Below, in pieces: positions 24,216 through 33,016 of a stretch of DNA of 64,000 bases. The stretch comes from Pseudarthrobacter sp. NamE2 (GTDB taxonomy: Bacteria; Actinomycetota; Actinomycetes; Actinomycetales; Micrococcaceae), in the NCBI RefSeq assembly GCF_005796205.1, contig NZ_VAHN01000007.1, positions 151,399 to 215,398 on the forward strand, read 5' to 3'. The notes under the pieces were generated by a model that had not been told where the DNA came from, did not search any database, and saw only the letters and a program-made list of their open reading frames with translations. Both the position numbers and the translations under genes were made by a program. Position 1 is the first letter of the stretch. Each line of letters begins with the position of its first letter.

Positions 24216-25358
24216 ATGGCAGTTTCCATCATCGGCGCGGGCGAGTCACCGTATACGCGACATCCTCAACCGGGAACCACCACATCACGCACGCTCGCTG
24301 ACGCAATCGGCCGGGCCCTGAAAGATGCAGGGCTCACTCCGGGTGATGTCGATGGCTTCGCAGTCTCGAGTTTCACCCTGGACCCGGACCACGCAATAGA
24401 CCTGGCCTGGAAGATGGGATTTGAGCTGTCCTGGCTTATGCAGGACACCAACGGCGGTGCCAGTGCCGGAAACATGCTCCAGCACGCGGTCCATGCAATT
24501 ACGGCCGGCGACGCCTCCGTGATCGTGGTCGCAGCGGGAGACCTGATGGATCACACAGCCTTCGCCAAGCTAGTGGCCAGGTACAACAGCGCCACAGAGA
24601 ACCACCTCTCGCCGTTGCCCCTGGCTGGTCCCAACGCTCTGTTTGCCATGTTGACAAGCCGACAGATGGAAAAGTTTGGCCTTGTGCGTGAGGATTACGG
24701 CCGGATCGCCGTGGCCCAGCGCCAGTGGGCAGCAGGAAACCCGGGGGCCGTCTACCGCACCCCGCTGACGCTGGACGACTATCTTGGAGCGCCCCTGGTC
24801 GCCGAACCATTGGGTCGATTCGACTGTGTTCCCCCGGTCACGGGTGCCGACGCGGTCGTCATAGTCGCTGATGAGAGAGCAGACGGGAAGCGGAAGGCCA
24901 AAGTACTCTCGGTTACCGCATCCTACAACGCCGACAACCAGGTCGGGGACGGCCTCCAAACCGGACTGCGGAAGTGTGCACCGTTGGCATGGGAGCGGGC
25001 AGGCGTCTCACCGGAGGATGTCGACATCATCAGTGTGTACGACGACTACCCGGCCATGGTGGTGGCGCAGTTGATGGACATCGGTGTCGTCACTGACGGT
25101 GCAGACATCGCAGAATTTATTGATACCCGAATCCATTCCCGGGATCTTGCGCTCAACACTTCAGGAGGGCAGCTCTCCGCTGGCCAGGCAGGATCGGCCG
25201 GTGGCTTGCATGGTCTCGTCGAAGCGGCGCGGCAATTGCGCGGGCAGGCAGGAGACAGACAAGTGCATGCAAAAACTGCTGCAGTCAGCGGATACGGCAT
25301 GGTGCTGTACCGGCACGGATCATGCGCAAATTTGACAGTCCTGGAGGCGGGCCAGTGA
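24216..25358 (+). CDS. Thiolase-fold protein lacking the usual nucleophilic Cys (Ltp2/aldolase-like)
   Basis: ATG at 24216 (MAVSIIGAGESPYTRHPQPG); 380 residues. SCP2-thiolase fold: LTPGDVDGFAVSSF, the nucleophile-elbow region DTNGGASAGNMLQHAVHA, later DVDIISVYDDYPAMVVAQLM, TSGGQLSAGQAGSAGGLHGL and SGYGMVLYRHG. Where true thiolases have Cys in the elbow (NNCATG-like) this protein has Gly/Ala. That is the situation in Ltp2-type proteins, which act as retro-aldolases with a DUF35 partner. The next gene, overlapping by four bases, is a DUF35 protein. So a CoA-ester retro-aldolase or acyl-chain-shortening complex is the best reading; the substrate is unknown. Confidence 0.85.
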   Translation: MAVSIIGAGESPYTRHPQPGTTTSRTLADAIGRALKDAGLTPGDVDGFAVSSFTLDPDHAIDLAWKMGFELSWLMQDTNGGASAGNMLQHAVHAITAGDASVIVVAAGDLMDHTAFAKLVARYNSATENHLSPLPLAGPNALFAMLTSRQMEKFGLVREDYGRIAVAQRQWAAGNPGAVYRTPLTLDDYLGAPLVAEPLGRFDCVPPVTGADAVVIVADERADGKRKAKVLSVTASYNADNQVGDGLQTGLRKCAPLAWERAGVSPEDVDIISVYDDYPAMVVAQLMDIGVVTDGADIAEFIDTRIHSRDLALNTSGGQLSAGQAGSAGGLHGLVEAARQLRGQAGDRQVHAKTAAVSGYGMVLYRHGSCANLTVLEAGQ

Positions 25359-25660
25359 GCGCAATCATCCAGACGTGCACTAACTGCTCGGCATCTTATT
25401 TCCCGGCCCGGCTCATCTGTCGCCACTGCCATGGGACAGAGTTCGCGGACGACAAGGCCGACACTGGAGTAGTTGAGACAACCACCCGGCTCTCCAATGG
25501 CTTACAGATAGCCACGATCACCTGCCCAGGTGATGTCTACCTCATCGCCCGCATCATTGGTGGAACTGCCGATGCCGGTGACCGGATCAGGCTGACTAAC
25601 GATCCGAACGACGACACCGCAGTGGCTGCATTTGTGCCTCTGCACGGAACGGAACTTTAG
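25355..25660 (+). CDS. DUF35 OB-fold protein with zinc ribbon, partner of the thiolase-fold protein
   Basis: GTG at 25355 overlaps the previous stop (GTGA); 101 residues. The N-terminal rubredoxin-like zinc ribbon is complete: CTNC at the start and CRHC after PARLI. The OB-fold part follows: LQIATITCPGDVYLIARI. Such proteins form obligate complexes with thiolase-fold enzymes (e.g. Ltp2 with ChsH2-type DUF35), where they help bind acyl-CoA. The overlapping genes argue for translation-coupled assembly of the complex. Confidence 0.9.
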   Translation: MSAIIQTCTNCSASYFPARLICRHCHGTEFADDKADTGVVETTTRLSNGLQIATITCPGDVYLIARIIGGTADAGDRIRLTNDPNDDTAVAAFVPLHGTEL

Positions 25661-25668
25661 GAAATATC

Positions 25669-27282
25669 ATGAGAGAGATCGCCACTACCAATCCAGGACC
25701 CGGCGCAATGACGGTGTCCGGCATGTTGCTCGGAAGGGCACAGGAATCACCCACCACGCCCCTCCTGCGCTACGGTTCCATCCGCCGCGACGGACAACAG
25801 ATGGTTCAAGCGGTTGCGCGCGCTGGCGACGTCCTGCTCAAGCATGGAATCCACGCAGGCGATCACGTTGCTTTGATGTCCGCAAACCGGATCGAACTGC
25901 TTGACTTCATCCTCGGCTGTGCCTGGATCGGGGCCGTTGCGGTTCCGATCAATTCAGCGGCCCGCGGAGAGCAGCTCCATCACATTCTCTCCAACTCCAA
26001 GTCATCCCTTCTCATCACCGAGACCCCCTTGCTGGAGCATGTAAATCGCCTTCCCCAGCTTCCGGAACTTCGCCAAATATGGGTCGTCGAAGAGCCTGAC
26101 GTCCCGGTAGAAACCGGCTATCCGGTTTCTGCACTGCCCACCTCAGCTACGGAAGCTGAACCCGCCGACGTTGCTCCCGGCGACACAGCAGCAATTCTCT
26201 ACACCTCCGGAACGACCGGCGTATCAAAGGGCGTCCAATGTCCTCACGGACAGTTCTACTGGTGGGGTACAAATGTAAGCCGGCAGCTTGAGATCACTGA
26301 TAGTGACGTCCTGTACACCTGCCTGCCGCTCTTCCACACGAATGCCCTCAACGCATTCAGCCAGGCGCTCGTCAGCGGAGCCGAATATGTCCTTGGACCG
26401 CGCTTCTCCGCGTCACGATTCTGGTCGGACGCCCAGGAAGCGGGAGCAACGTTTACCTACCTGCTCGGCGCCATGGTCAGCATCCTTGCCAGTAAGCCGC
26501 CTGCTCCCGGCGACCGGGATCACGGTATTGCCGCTGCTTTGGCCCCTGCAACCCCAGCTGGATTGCTGGACGATTTCCGGGACCGTTTTGGAGTGACGCT
26601 GATAGACGGCTACGGCGCCACCGAAACGAATTCGATCGTGGCTGCAAGCAGGTCTGAGCAGCGTCCTGGCTTCATGGGAAAGATTCAGCCCGGGTTCACC
26701 GCCCGCGTAGTGGATGAATACGGCCTGGAAGTCCCGGCGGGTGAACCGGGCGAACTGTTGCTGCGCAGCGACCAGCCTCATGCATTCGCAACCGGTTACT
26801 ATCAGATGCCCGAAGCTACGGTCCAGGCATGGAAGGACCTATGGTTCCACACCGGGGACCGCGTCGTGATAGAGCCCGACGGATGGCTGCGGTTCGTGGA
26901 CAGGATCAAGGACGTTATCCGACGCAGGGGCGAGAACATCTCCTCCGCTGAGGTCGAACAGGTCCTGCTTGAGCACCCCGCCATCAGCGAAGTAGCGGTG
27001 TACGCCGTGGACTCTGAACTCGGAGAAGACGAGGTCATGGCGGCCATTGTTCCCAAAGGCCCGGTAGATTTCCGCGAAATCGCAGAATTCTGTGAGCCGC
27101 GGCTCGCGAAGTACGCCATCCCCCGCTTCATGCTCGTGCGCGAAGCTCTGCCCCGCACCGAGAATGGAAAAGTGCGCAAATCCGTCCTGAGGGACGAAGG
27201 TAAAGAAGCCGCTCAGTGGGACAGGGAACTGGAAAAGACCCGCGAACAGACGCCCGTACTCAGCACACCGGTACTCAAATAA
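25669..27282 (+). CDS. Acyl-CoA ligase (AMP-forming, carnitine/crotonobetaine-CoA ligase-like)
   Basis: ATG at 25669, eight bases after the DUF35 gene; 537 residues. ANL-superfamily motifs in order: AILYTSGTTGVSKGVQCPH (P-loop), LPLFHTNALNAF, IDGYGATETNSIV (A5), LWFHTGDRVVIEPDGWLRF (A7), DRIKDVIRRRGENISSAEVE (A8 hinge) and the catalytic Lys in PRTENGKVRKSVL (A10). It activates a carboxylic acid as CoA thioester. With the two preceding genes it makes a CoA-dependent side-chain module that the basic 3-hydroxyanthranilate pathway does not need. Confidence 0.9.
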   Translation: MREIATTNPGPGAMTVSGMLLGRAQESPTTPLLRYGSIRRDGQQMVQAVARAGDVLLKHGIHAGDHVALMSANRIELLDFILGCAWIGAVAVPINSAARGEQLHHILSNSKSSLLITETPLLEHVNRLPQLPELRQIWVVEEPDVPVETGYPVSALPTSATEAEPADVAPGDTAAILYTSGTTGVSKGVQCPHGQFYWWGTNVSRQLEITDSDVLYTCLPLFHTNALNAFSQALVSGAEYVLGPRFSASRFWSDAQEAGATFTYLLGAMVSILASKPPAPGDRDHGIAAALAPATPAGLLDDFRDRFGVTLIDGYGATETNSIVAASRSEQRPGFMGKIQPGFTARVVDEYGLEVPAGEPGELLLRSDQPHAFATGYYQMPEATVQAWKDLWFHTGDRVVIEPDGWLRFVDRIKDVIRRRGENISSAEVEQVLLEHPAISEVAVYAVDSELGEDEVMAAIVPKGPVDFREIAEFCEPRLAKYAIPRFMLVREALPRTENGKVRKSVLRDEGKEAAQWDRELEKTREQTPVLSTPVLK

Positions 27283-27565
27283 GAACGCAAAAGCTAACGG
27301 GCACCGTCGGACGCGATTCGAGCAGACAAACCGCGCTGACGTGGAAGCGCTGGCAAAGAAACAACCCTCACAGGACTACCGGTTGGTGGGCGTTTTTTCA
27401 CAGCTTGCTGCTCCTAAACCAAGTACAAGCATTCTTCATCTAAAAAGCCCACGCTCGTCTTTCCACAATCAGCCCTACGCAACTACACACAACCCGCCGG
27501 GTTACCCTCCTTCGCCAAAGTACGGGAGATGACCGGCAGGATTTGAATACAGATGGGAGCAAGGA
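27283..27565. other. Spacer within the catabolic operon
   Basis: About 280 bases without a gene between the CoA ligase and the hydratase. It has a TTTTTT run at about 27392 but no convincing stem before it. A secondary promoter for the lower-pathway genes could lie here; none could be assigned. Confidence 0.4.
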
Positions 27566-28369
27566 ATGCAGACCACTCACACCCCTTCCCGTGAGGCCAT
27601 CCTGAATGGGTTCGCCGAGGAACTTATGACTGCCGGCCTAACGCGCGTACCCGTGGCGCCGCTGCGGGACCGGGTCACGGCCATGACCACGCAGGACGCG
27701 TATGAAGTCCAGGAGGCCCAGCTGCGCCGGCACCTCAATGCCGGCCGGGTACTTGCTGGCAGGAAGGTTGGTTTGACCTCACTGGCCATGCAGGCCCAGC
27801 TCGCCGTCGATGCCCCGGACTTTGGGTTCTTTTTCAAAGACATGGTCCACCACGAAGGTGCGCGGATCCCTGCTGATGGCTTTATAGCCCCGAAGGTCGA
27901 GCCTGAGTTCGGGTTCATGCTCAAGGATTCGCTGCAGGGCCCGGGTGTGACCTACCAGCAAGCCGCAGCCGCGATCGGGGCGGTATACCCTGCGATGGAG
28001 ATCATCGATTCCCGGATTGCGGATTGGGACATCCGTTTGGTGGACACAGTGGCGGACAATGCGTCCTGCGGAGCCATCGCCGTGGGGCAAAGCCCGTTGG
28101 ATGTCCCTTTAGACCGGCTCACTGAGGTCGAATGCGTGCTGCGCATCGATAACCATCCGGCCGAGACCGGCACCGGTAAGGCCGTTATGGGTGATCCTAT
28201 CGAAGCGTTGGTTTGGCTGGCCAACGTCCTCGGAGAACAAGGGGTGGCCTTGACCGCCGGCCAGCTTATCCTTCCGGGATCTTTCACGAAGGCTCTTCCG
28301 GTCGTGGCGGACAGCAGTGCAACAGCTGATTTTGGGGACCTCGGGTCCCTGACTATCCACTTTATCTAG
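27566..28369 (+). CDS. 2-keto-4-pentenoate hydratase (2-hydroxypenta-2,4-dienoate hydratase)
   Basis: ATG at 27566 with GGGAGCAAGG upstream; 267 residues. Same superfamily as the gene at 19771: [53 protein letters not shown] (metal-binding Glu pair), [20 protein letters not shown] and [12 protein letters not shown]. It sits directly before the acetaldehyde dehydrogenase and aldolase, the order hydratase-dehydrogenase-aldolase of dmpEFG and mhpDFE. It adds water to 2-hydroxypenta-2,4-dienoate to give 4-hydroxy-2-oxovalerate. Confidence 0.9.
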   Translation: MQTTHTPSREAILNGFAEELMTAGLTRVPVAPLRDRVTAMTTQDAYEVQEAQLRRHLNAGRVLAGRKVGLTSLAMQAQLAVDAPDFGFFFKDMVHHEGARIPADGFIAPKVEPEFGFMLKDSLQGPGVTYQQAAAAIGAVYPAMEIIDSRIADWDIRLVDTVADNASCGAIAVGQSPLDVPLDRLTEVECVLRIDNHPAETGTGKAVMGDPIEALVWLANVLGEQGVALTAGQLILPGSFTKALPVVADSSATADFGDLGSLTIHFI

Positions 28370-28410
28370 CCCGGCGCCACGTGCAGCCGAAAACAATCAA
28401 AGGAACCCGA

Positions 28411-29367
28411 ATGGCTAAGAAGACTGCCGCGATCGTCGGCTCCGGCAACATCGGCACCGACTTGATGTTCAAGATCATGCGCCGCTCGAAGAACGTCCAA
28501 GTCAGGTACATGATCGGCATCGACCCGAACTCGGATGGCCTTGCCCGCGCATCACGCCTGGGCGTAACCGTCTCCGCCGAAGGCGTCGACTGGCTGCTTG
28601 CTCAGGAGGAGAAGCCGGACTTCGTGTTCGAATGCACTTCCGCCAAAGCCCACGCCGCCAATGCCCCAAAGTACCGCGAAGCCGGCATCCGCGCGATTGA
28701 CCTGACCCCGGCCGCGGTAGGGCCCTACGTTGCCCCCGTGGTCAACCTGGAGTCCCTCAATGACACCATGAACGTGAACATGATTACCTGCGCCGGTCAG
28801 GCCACGACGCCCATTGTGGCGGCGATCTCTTCCGTCGTCCCAGTGGATTATGCGGAGATTGTTGCTTCTATTGCCTCCAAGTCCGCCGGCCCAGGCACCC
28901 GGGCCAACGTGGATGAATTCACCGAAACCACCGCAGAGGCACTCCAGGTTGTTGGCGGTGCCAAGCGAGGCAAAGCCATCATCATCATCAATCCGGTCGA
29001 ACCTCCAATGATCATGCGCAACACCATCTACTGCGCCATACCGGCCGCGGCCGCCGAACCCGGGAACATCCAGGAGCGGATCCGCGCAGCAATCAATGAG
29101 GCAGTTGGCAAGATCCGCGAATACGTTCCCGGCTACGAACTGCGAGTTGAACCGCAGTTCGACACTGCACGCGAAGACTGGAACGGCGCCGGACGCGTCG
29201 GTGTCTGGGTCCAAGTCAAGGGAGCGGCGGACTATCTGCCCGAGTACGCCGGCAATTTGGACATCATCACGGCGGCCGCGACCCGCACCGCAGACCTCCT
29301 CGCCGAGAAGATGGACAGCTCTGAGCTGGTCACTGCCGGCATCAACAACATTAGGAGCCAGTCATGA
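28411..29367 (+). CDS. Acetaldehyde dehydrogenase (acetylating)
   Basis: ATG at 28411 ([19 protein letters not shown]) with AAAGGAA upstream; 318 residues. NAD-binding GSGNIGTDL; active-site Cys in [16 protein letters not shown]; further family blocks [35 protein letters not shown] and [20 protein letters not shown]. It converts acetaldehyde and CoA to acetyl-CoA. Its stop overlaps the start of the aldolase gene by four bases (ATGA), consistent with the channelling complex these two enzymes form. Equivalent to DmpF/MhpF/HsaG. Confidence 0.95.
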   Translation: MAKKTAAIVGSGNIGTDLMFKIMRRSKNVQVRYMIGIDPNSDGLARASRLGVTVSAEGVDWLLAQEEKPDFVFECTSAKAHAANAPKYREAGIRAIDLTPAAVGPYVAPVVNLESLNDTMNVNMITCAGQATTPIVAAISSVVPVDYAEIVASIASKSAGPGTRANVDEFTETTAEALQVVGGAKRGKAIIIINPVEPPMIMRNTIYCAIPAAAAEPGNIQERIRAAINEAVGKIREYVPGYELRVEPQFDTAREDWNGAGRVGVWVQVKGAADYLPEYAGNLDIITAAATRTADLLAEKMDSSELVTAGINNIRSQS

Positions 29368-30395
29368 CCCACTCCCTGGACACCAGCTTCAATGTCCGAT
29401 TGACAGATACCACCCTGCGCGACGGCTCGCATGCAATGAGCCACCGGTTCACCGAACGCCACGTACGCAGCGTAGTCCGGGCGCTGGATGATGCCCGCGT
29501 AGAAGTCATCGAGGTGTCCCATGGGGACGGCCTCGGCGGCTCTTCCTTCAACTATGGCTTCTCCCTTACTCCTGAACTGGACCTGATCAAGGCGGCCGTG
29601 GACGAAGCCACGCATGCCAAGATCGCCGTGCTCATGCTCCCGGGCCTTGGCACCATCCACGACCTGAACAGGGCTTACGATTCCGGTGCCACCGTGGCCC
29701 GGATCGCCACACACTGCACCGAGGCCGACATCTCAATGCAGCACTTCGCCCATGCCCGGAAGCTGGGCATGGAGACCGTTGGCTTTCTGATGCTCTCACA
29801 CCGGGTTGGACCCGAGGACTTGGCCCAACAGGCCCGCATCATGGCGGATGCCGGCTGCCATTGCATCTACGTCGTCGATTCGGCAGGAGCGCTGATCCTT
29901 GAGGACGTCGGCGACCGCGTTTCCGCGCTCGTGACTGAGTTGGGTGACGACGCACAAGTTGGCTTCCACGGGCATCAGAACTTGAGTTTCGGTGTCGCCA
30001 ATTCCGTGTTTGCGGTGCGCGCCGGCGCCAAACAGATCGACGGCACCCTCGTCGCCCTCGGTGCCGGAGCGGGCAACTCTCCCACCGAAGTGCTCGCCGC
30101 CGCGTTTGACCGCCTGGGAATAAAGACCGGCGTCGATGTCCAGGGCCTCATGGCTGCAGCTGAAGACATCGTCAAGCCCATCATTACCCGGATGCCCGTC
30201 ATGGACCGGGCTTCCATCATGCAGGGTTATGCAGGGGTTTACTCCTCCTTCCTCATCCACGCCGAACGTGCGGCGGAACGCTACGGCGTGCCGGCTTGGA
30301 AAATTCTGCAGGAAGTTGGAAACGCGGGGTACGTCGGGGGCCAGGAGGACATGATCGTCGATGTCGCCGTAAACCTGATGGCCGGAAGCAGGTGA
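29364..30395 (+). CDS. 4-hydroxy-2-oxovalerate aldolase
   Basis: ATG at 29364 overlapping the preceding gene; 343 residues. DRE-TIM-type barrel: [18 protein letters not shown] (metal Asp, catalytic Arg), [43 protein letters not shown], and the metal ligands in [15 protein letters not shown]. The C-terminal communication domain follows ([19 protein letters not shown]). It splits 4-hydroxy-2-oxovalerate to pyruvate and acetaldehyde, passing the latter to the acetylating dehydrogenase. Last intact gene of the pathway operon. Equivalent to DmpG/MhpE/HsaF. Confidence 0.95.
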   Translation: MTHSLDTSFNVRLTDTTLRDGSHAMSHRFTERHVRSVVRALDDARVEVIEVSHGDGLGGSSFNYGFSLTPELDLIKAAVDEATHAKIAVLMLPGLGTIHDLNRAYDSGATVARIATHCTEADISMQHFAHARKLGMETVGFLMLSHRVGPEDLAQQARIMADAGCHCIYVVDSAGALILEDVGDRVSALVTELGDDAQVGFHGHQNLSFGVANSVFAVRAGAKQIDGTLVALGAGAGNSPTEVLAAAFDRLGIKTGVDVQGLMAAAEDIVKPIITRMPVMDRASIMQGYAGVYSSFLIHAERAAERYGVPAWKILQEVGNAGYVGGQEDMIVDVAVNLMAGSR

Positions 30396-30629
30396 GTCAA
30401 GAGGGAATAAGGCCCTCTGTGATGCCCCTTCGGCGCTGAGATGGGGGCAGCAAGTTCCAAGAACAACGGCAACGCCAAAACCCTCCAGACGCTGTCCATA
30501 GGCTGGCTTGCGATCCTTGGAACCCTTCCGGGGCCTGCAACGAGTGAGGGAGGAGGACATATCTCTCAACCCCGCTACCGCGTAAGAACGACGGGTAAGG
30601 AAGGATTCATGCCCTGCCGGATCCACCAC

Positions 30630-30998
30630 AGGCGTGCGGGGCTTTACTGACGGCAAGGGCGTCGATGTCGTTGGCAAGGCCACTTGCGACGGTTCACTGA
30701 TGGCGCTTGCCGTGCGCGGAACCTTGGTACTGTTCGGCACAATCTCGGGCCCTGTGCCACCCGTAGGCTTCCAGCGCCGGATCGCTGAAGGTTCGACATT
30801 CCTGACCGCCCCAGCCTGGCTTCCTACCTGCAAAATGCAGAGGAACGTCGTTGGCGGTCCGGTGAGATCTTCGCTGCCGCGTCCAACCACAACCTCAAAG
30901 TCTCCATCGGCGCCACGTATCGGCTATCTGAAGCCGCCCAAGCCCACCGAGATCTGGAGGGACGTCGCATCGCAGGTAAAGGGCTCCTTATCCCATAA
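30630..30998 (+). pseudogene. Quinone oxidoreductase/zinc-type dehydrogenase, C-terminal remnant
   Basis: Pieces of the C-terminal part of an MDR-family quinone oxidoreductase: FTDGKGVDVV, GSLMALAVRGTLVLFGTISG and FLTAPAW in one frame, then AAASNHNLKVSIGATYRLSE and the typical end EGRRIAGKGLLIP with TAA at 30996 in another. The catalytic and N-terminal domains are missing. Lies between the aldolase and the CMD-family gene. Confidence 0.75.
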
Positions 30999-31088
30999 CC
31001 AATAAATGAACTCCACCACCCTGACCCCGAGGCAAGTGGCTGCCCCTAACACCGTCACCCGTTTTGAATGAAAGAAAGTTGGTTGAAA

Positions 31089-31436
31089 ATGACACAGGAA
31101 TTGGTTGAGCATTACCACCACCCTTCGGACCGAAAATTCGACCGGCTAACGCGTCAGGGGGCGCCGGCAGGCAATAAGGCCTTCATTGAAATGCACCAGG
31201 CCGCTTTCGATCCTGAGGGTGAGGTTCCGCTGAAGTTTAAGGAGCTGATGGCTTTGGCCATTGCCCTGACAACACAATGCGCTTGGTGTATCGAAGCACA
31301 TAGCAAAGGTGCCAAGGCACAGGGCGCTACCCCCGGGGAAATCGCTGAGACCATCACGTTGACAGCAACTATGCGTGCCTCTGCCGCAATGGCGCACGGC
31401 AGGATGGCTTGGAAGTTTTTCACCGCAGAGGCCTAA
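31089..31436 (+). CDS. Carboxymuconolactone decarboxylase (CMD/AhpD)-family protein
   Basis: Start taken as ATG 31089 (MTQELVEHYHHP); an upstream ATG at 31068 is possible. About 115 residues, typical of small CMD proteins. The CxxC-H motif is intact: TTQCAWCIEAHSKGAKAQG, followed by EIAETITLTATMRASAAMAH. These proteins are either decarboxylases or AhpD-like peroxidase partners; the CxxC...H motif favours thiol redox activity. It ends the catabolic island; whether it serves the pathway or oxidative defence cannot be decided here. Confidence 0.85.
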   Translation: MTQELVEHYHHPSDRKFDRLTRQGAPAGNKAFIEMHQAAFDPEGEVPLKFKELMALAIALTTQCAWCIEAHSKGAKAQGATPGEIAETITLTATMRASAAMAHGRMAWKFFTAEA

Positions 31437-31714
31437 ACAACGGCACCCCAAGGGATGCACCAGGCCTGTGGAGTTGGCCCGGATCGTCCCGCTCATAGAA
31501 AGACCATTGACGATGACAGAAAATGAACCCAGTACGCCCGGACCGCGGCGTCCGCGCAGTGTTCGAGGGACCGATAAGCGGTTGGTTATCAGGGTCATGA
31601 CGGCGGGGGCTCGCGGCTTCGATGCTCATGACGGGTTCCGCCCTTCCGGCGGTGTCTGCTCAAGATGCCAAAACTGGCTAAGCATCTAACCGCCCAGCCC
31701 CAGTTTTAGCTGCA

Positions 31715-31897
31715 CGCAGTGCCCAAATCATCAAGGTGGACGGCCTGGAGTTTCGTCACCTTGACGGCAGCGGCGACTTGACGCCGTACGAAGACTGGCG
31801 CCTCATCCCGGGCCAACGGGTCAAAGTCCTCACAGCCCGGACAGCCATGGCATCCGAGGTCGACCAAGGACTGGAGGCATGGTGGACCAGGCGATAA
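31715..31897 (+). pseudogene. Glycoside hydrolase family 3 N-terminal fragment
   Basis: Sixty codons reading IIKVDGLEFRHLDGSGDLTP then YEDWRLIPGQRVKVLTARTA, matching the N-terminal signature of GH3 beta-glucosidases (DLNGNGxLDPYEDWR... followed by 'LLxRMTLEEK'). It ends at a stop after VDQGLEAWWTRR, so the catalytic barrel is absent. No start codon or ribosome site fits. Gene fossil. Confidence 0.6.
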
Positions 31898-31979
31898 AAA
31901 ACGAAACGGGGAGCAAACCAGTAGTGGTTGCCCGAGAGCTCTACCGCTTCTACGCGCAGGAGCACTAAGTGAAGGGCAA

Positions 31980-32024
31980 AAGGTTCCTCTTGACCTTCTT
32001 GCGTTTGTTGGCAAGAGGAACCTT
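31980..32024. repeat. 13-bp perfect inverted repeat
   Basis: AAGGTTCCTCTTG and its complement with a 19-nt spacer. No T-run follows directly on either strand. Confidence 0.6.
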
Positions 32025-32188
32025 ATGTCCCTCGCTGATTTGCGGGAGGAATTGCGGGAACCGCTGGCAGTGCCCCAGCCGACGCTTCCACGCCTCACCC
32101 GGCGGCTCGGGTGCTTTTGGAGCCGACCCATTCTCCGGATAATGCACGAATTCGCGCAACTTGCCCTTGGGTTGGAATCTGTCCCTGT

Positions 32189-32610
32189 CACACCCCAACC
32201 TGACGTCGGGTCGTCCTGGCCAGGGAGGATTCGCCTGTCGGCGGAGCCCTGGTCTTGTTCCCAGACATATGCCGAGCTACAAGAGGTGACATTGCCAGCC
32301 ACTGCCCCAAGAAGTTTCCATCAAACCCCGATTCTTGGACTATTTCTATGATTCCCGGGCTAGCGCAACGCGGTTTCCGGTCTCCCGACTGTCAGGGTGG
32401 GATCTGAGAACATCACGCAGCCAGTGTCTATAAAACGGATCTTTGCGCTATTCGGACACCAACGCAGGTCGGTGCGTCCAATTTCGCTTGCCGTAGTAGG
32501 ACTGCCGGCCGGCGGCCGTAAGTGACCCCGCGCTACCCGCCACCCCCGTCCTACGCGGCTACGGCGAGGCGACCTCCGAGAGACCTCGACGCGCGTGGCG
32601 GGTAGCGGAT
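32189..32610 (-). repeat. Dispersed repeat, copy B
   Basis: Shares with copy A the blocks CCAACCTGACGTC, CTGTCAGGGTGGGATCTGA and the region between, and with copy C a further 150 bases to the right (GGCGGCC..AAGT, TCCTACG/TCCTCGTAC, CTCCGAGAGACC-like). In the frame that is open in copy A this copy has stop codons. Confidence 0.6.
32531..32607. repeat. 13-bp inverted repeat inside copy B
   Basis: CGCTACCCGCCAC at 32531-32543 and its exact complement at 32595-32607, 51 bases apart. Confidence 0.6.
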
Positions 32611-33016
32611 CCTCCTACGGTTTCTGCTGCCTAGGGCATAACCCGCAAACGACTTGACCGAAAATCCGTTATCGGCATTCGGAAAGAGCAGCGAAATGCG
32701 CGCAGGTGACGGGTTACGGCCGGCTGCTTCGGTTCCTGCAAGCCTAGGTGTCGGTGAGTCGGTGGCCTAGTACGACTTGACCGTAGACCGTGGAAACGTG
32801 CATTGGATGCAGGAAACCTACTCAGTGCGCTTCGGGCTTGTCCGAGCCACGGTTGTCTCCTCCTTTTAACTTTTCCCGTGAAGTATGTTCTCCGGCTCGG
32901 CCAGGGCGGGTGGGATGTCATGTTGGTGACGGGAGAATCAATGAAGGGCAGTGAGGATTCGGGCCAGCCATATGACGGTGGGGCGAGAACCACTCCGATC
33001 AAAATCAGGGGATCCT

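Larger units (their letters stand above)
31898..33016. other. 1.1-kb gene-free stretch with repeats
   Basis: No intact gene. Contains a 13-bp hairpin (31980-32024), dispersed repeat copy B (32189-32610), an inverted repeat (32531-32607) and a weak copy of the TATCGGC motif (32661-32690). ACGACTTGACCG occurs at about 32649 and again at about 32769. Reads as a graveyard of mobile or repeat sequence. Confidence 0.5.

Noticed and set aside
31965..32302. Minus-strand frames across the left part of repeat copy B
   Set aside because: No start signal, no domain; they fall partly in the repeat whose aligned frame is interrupted.
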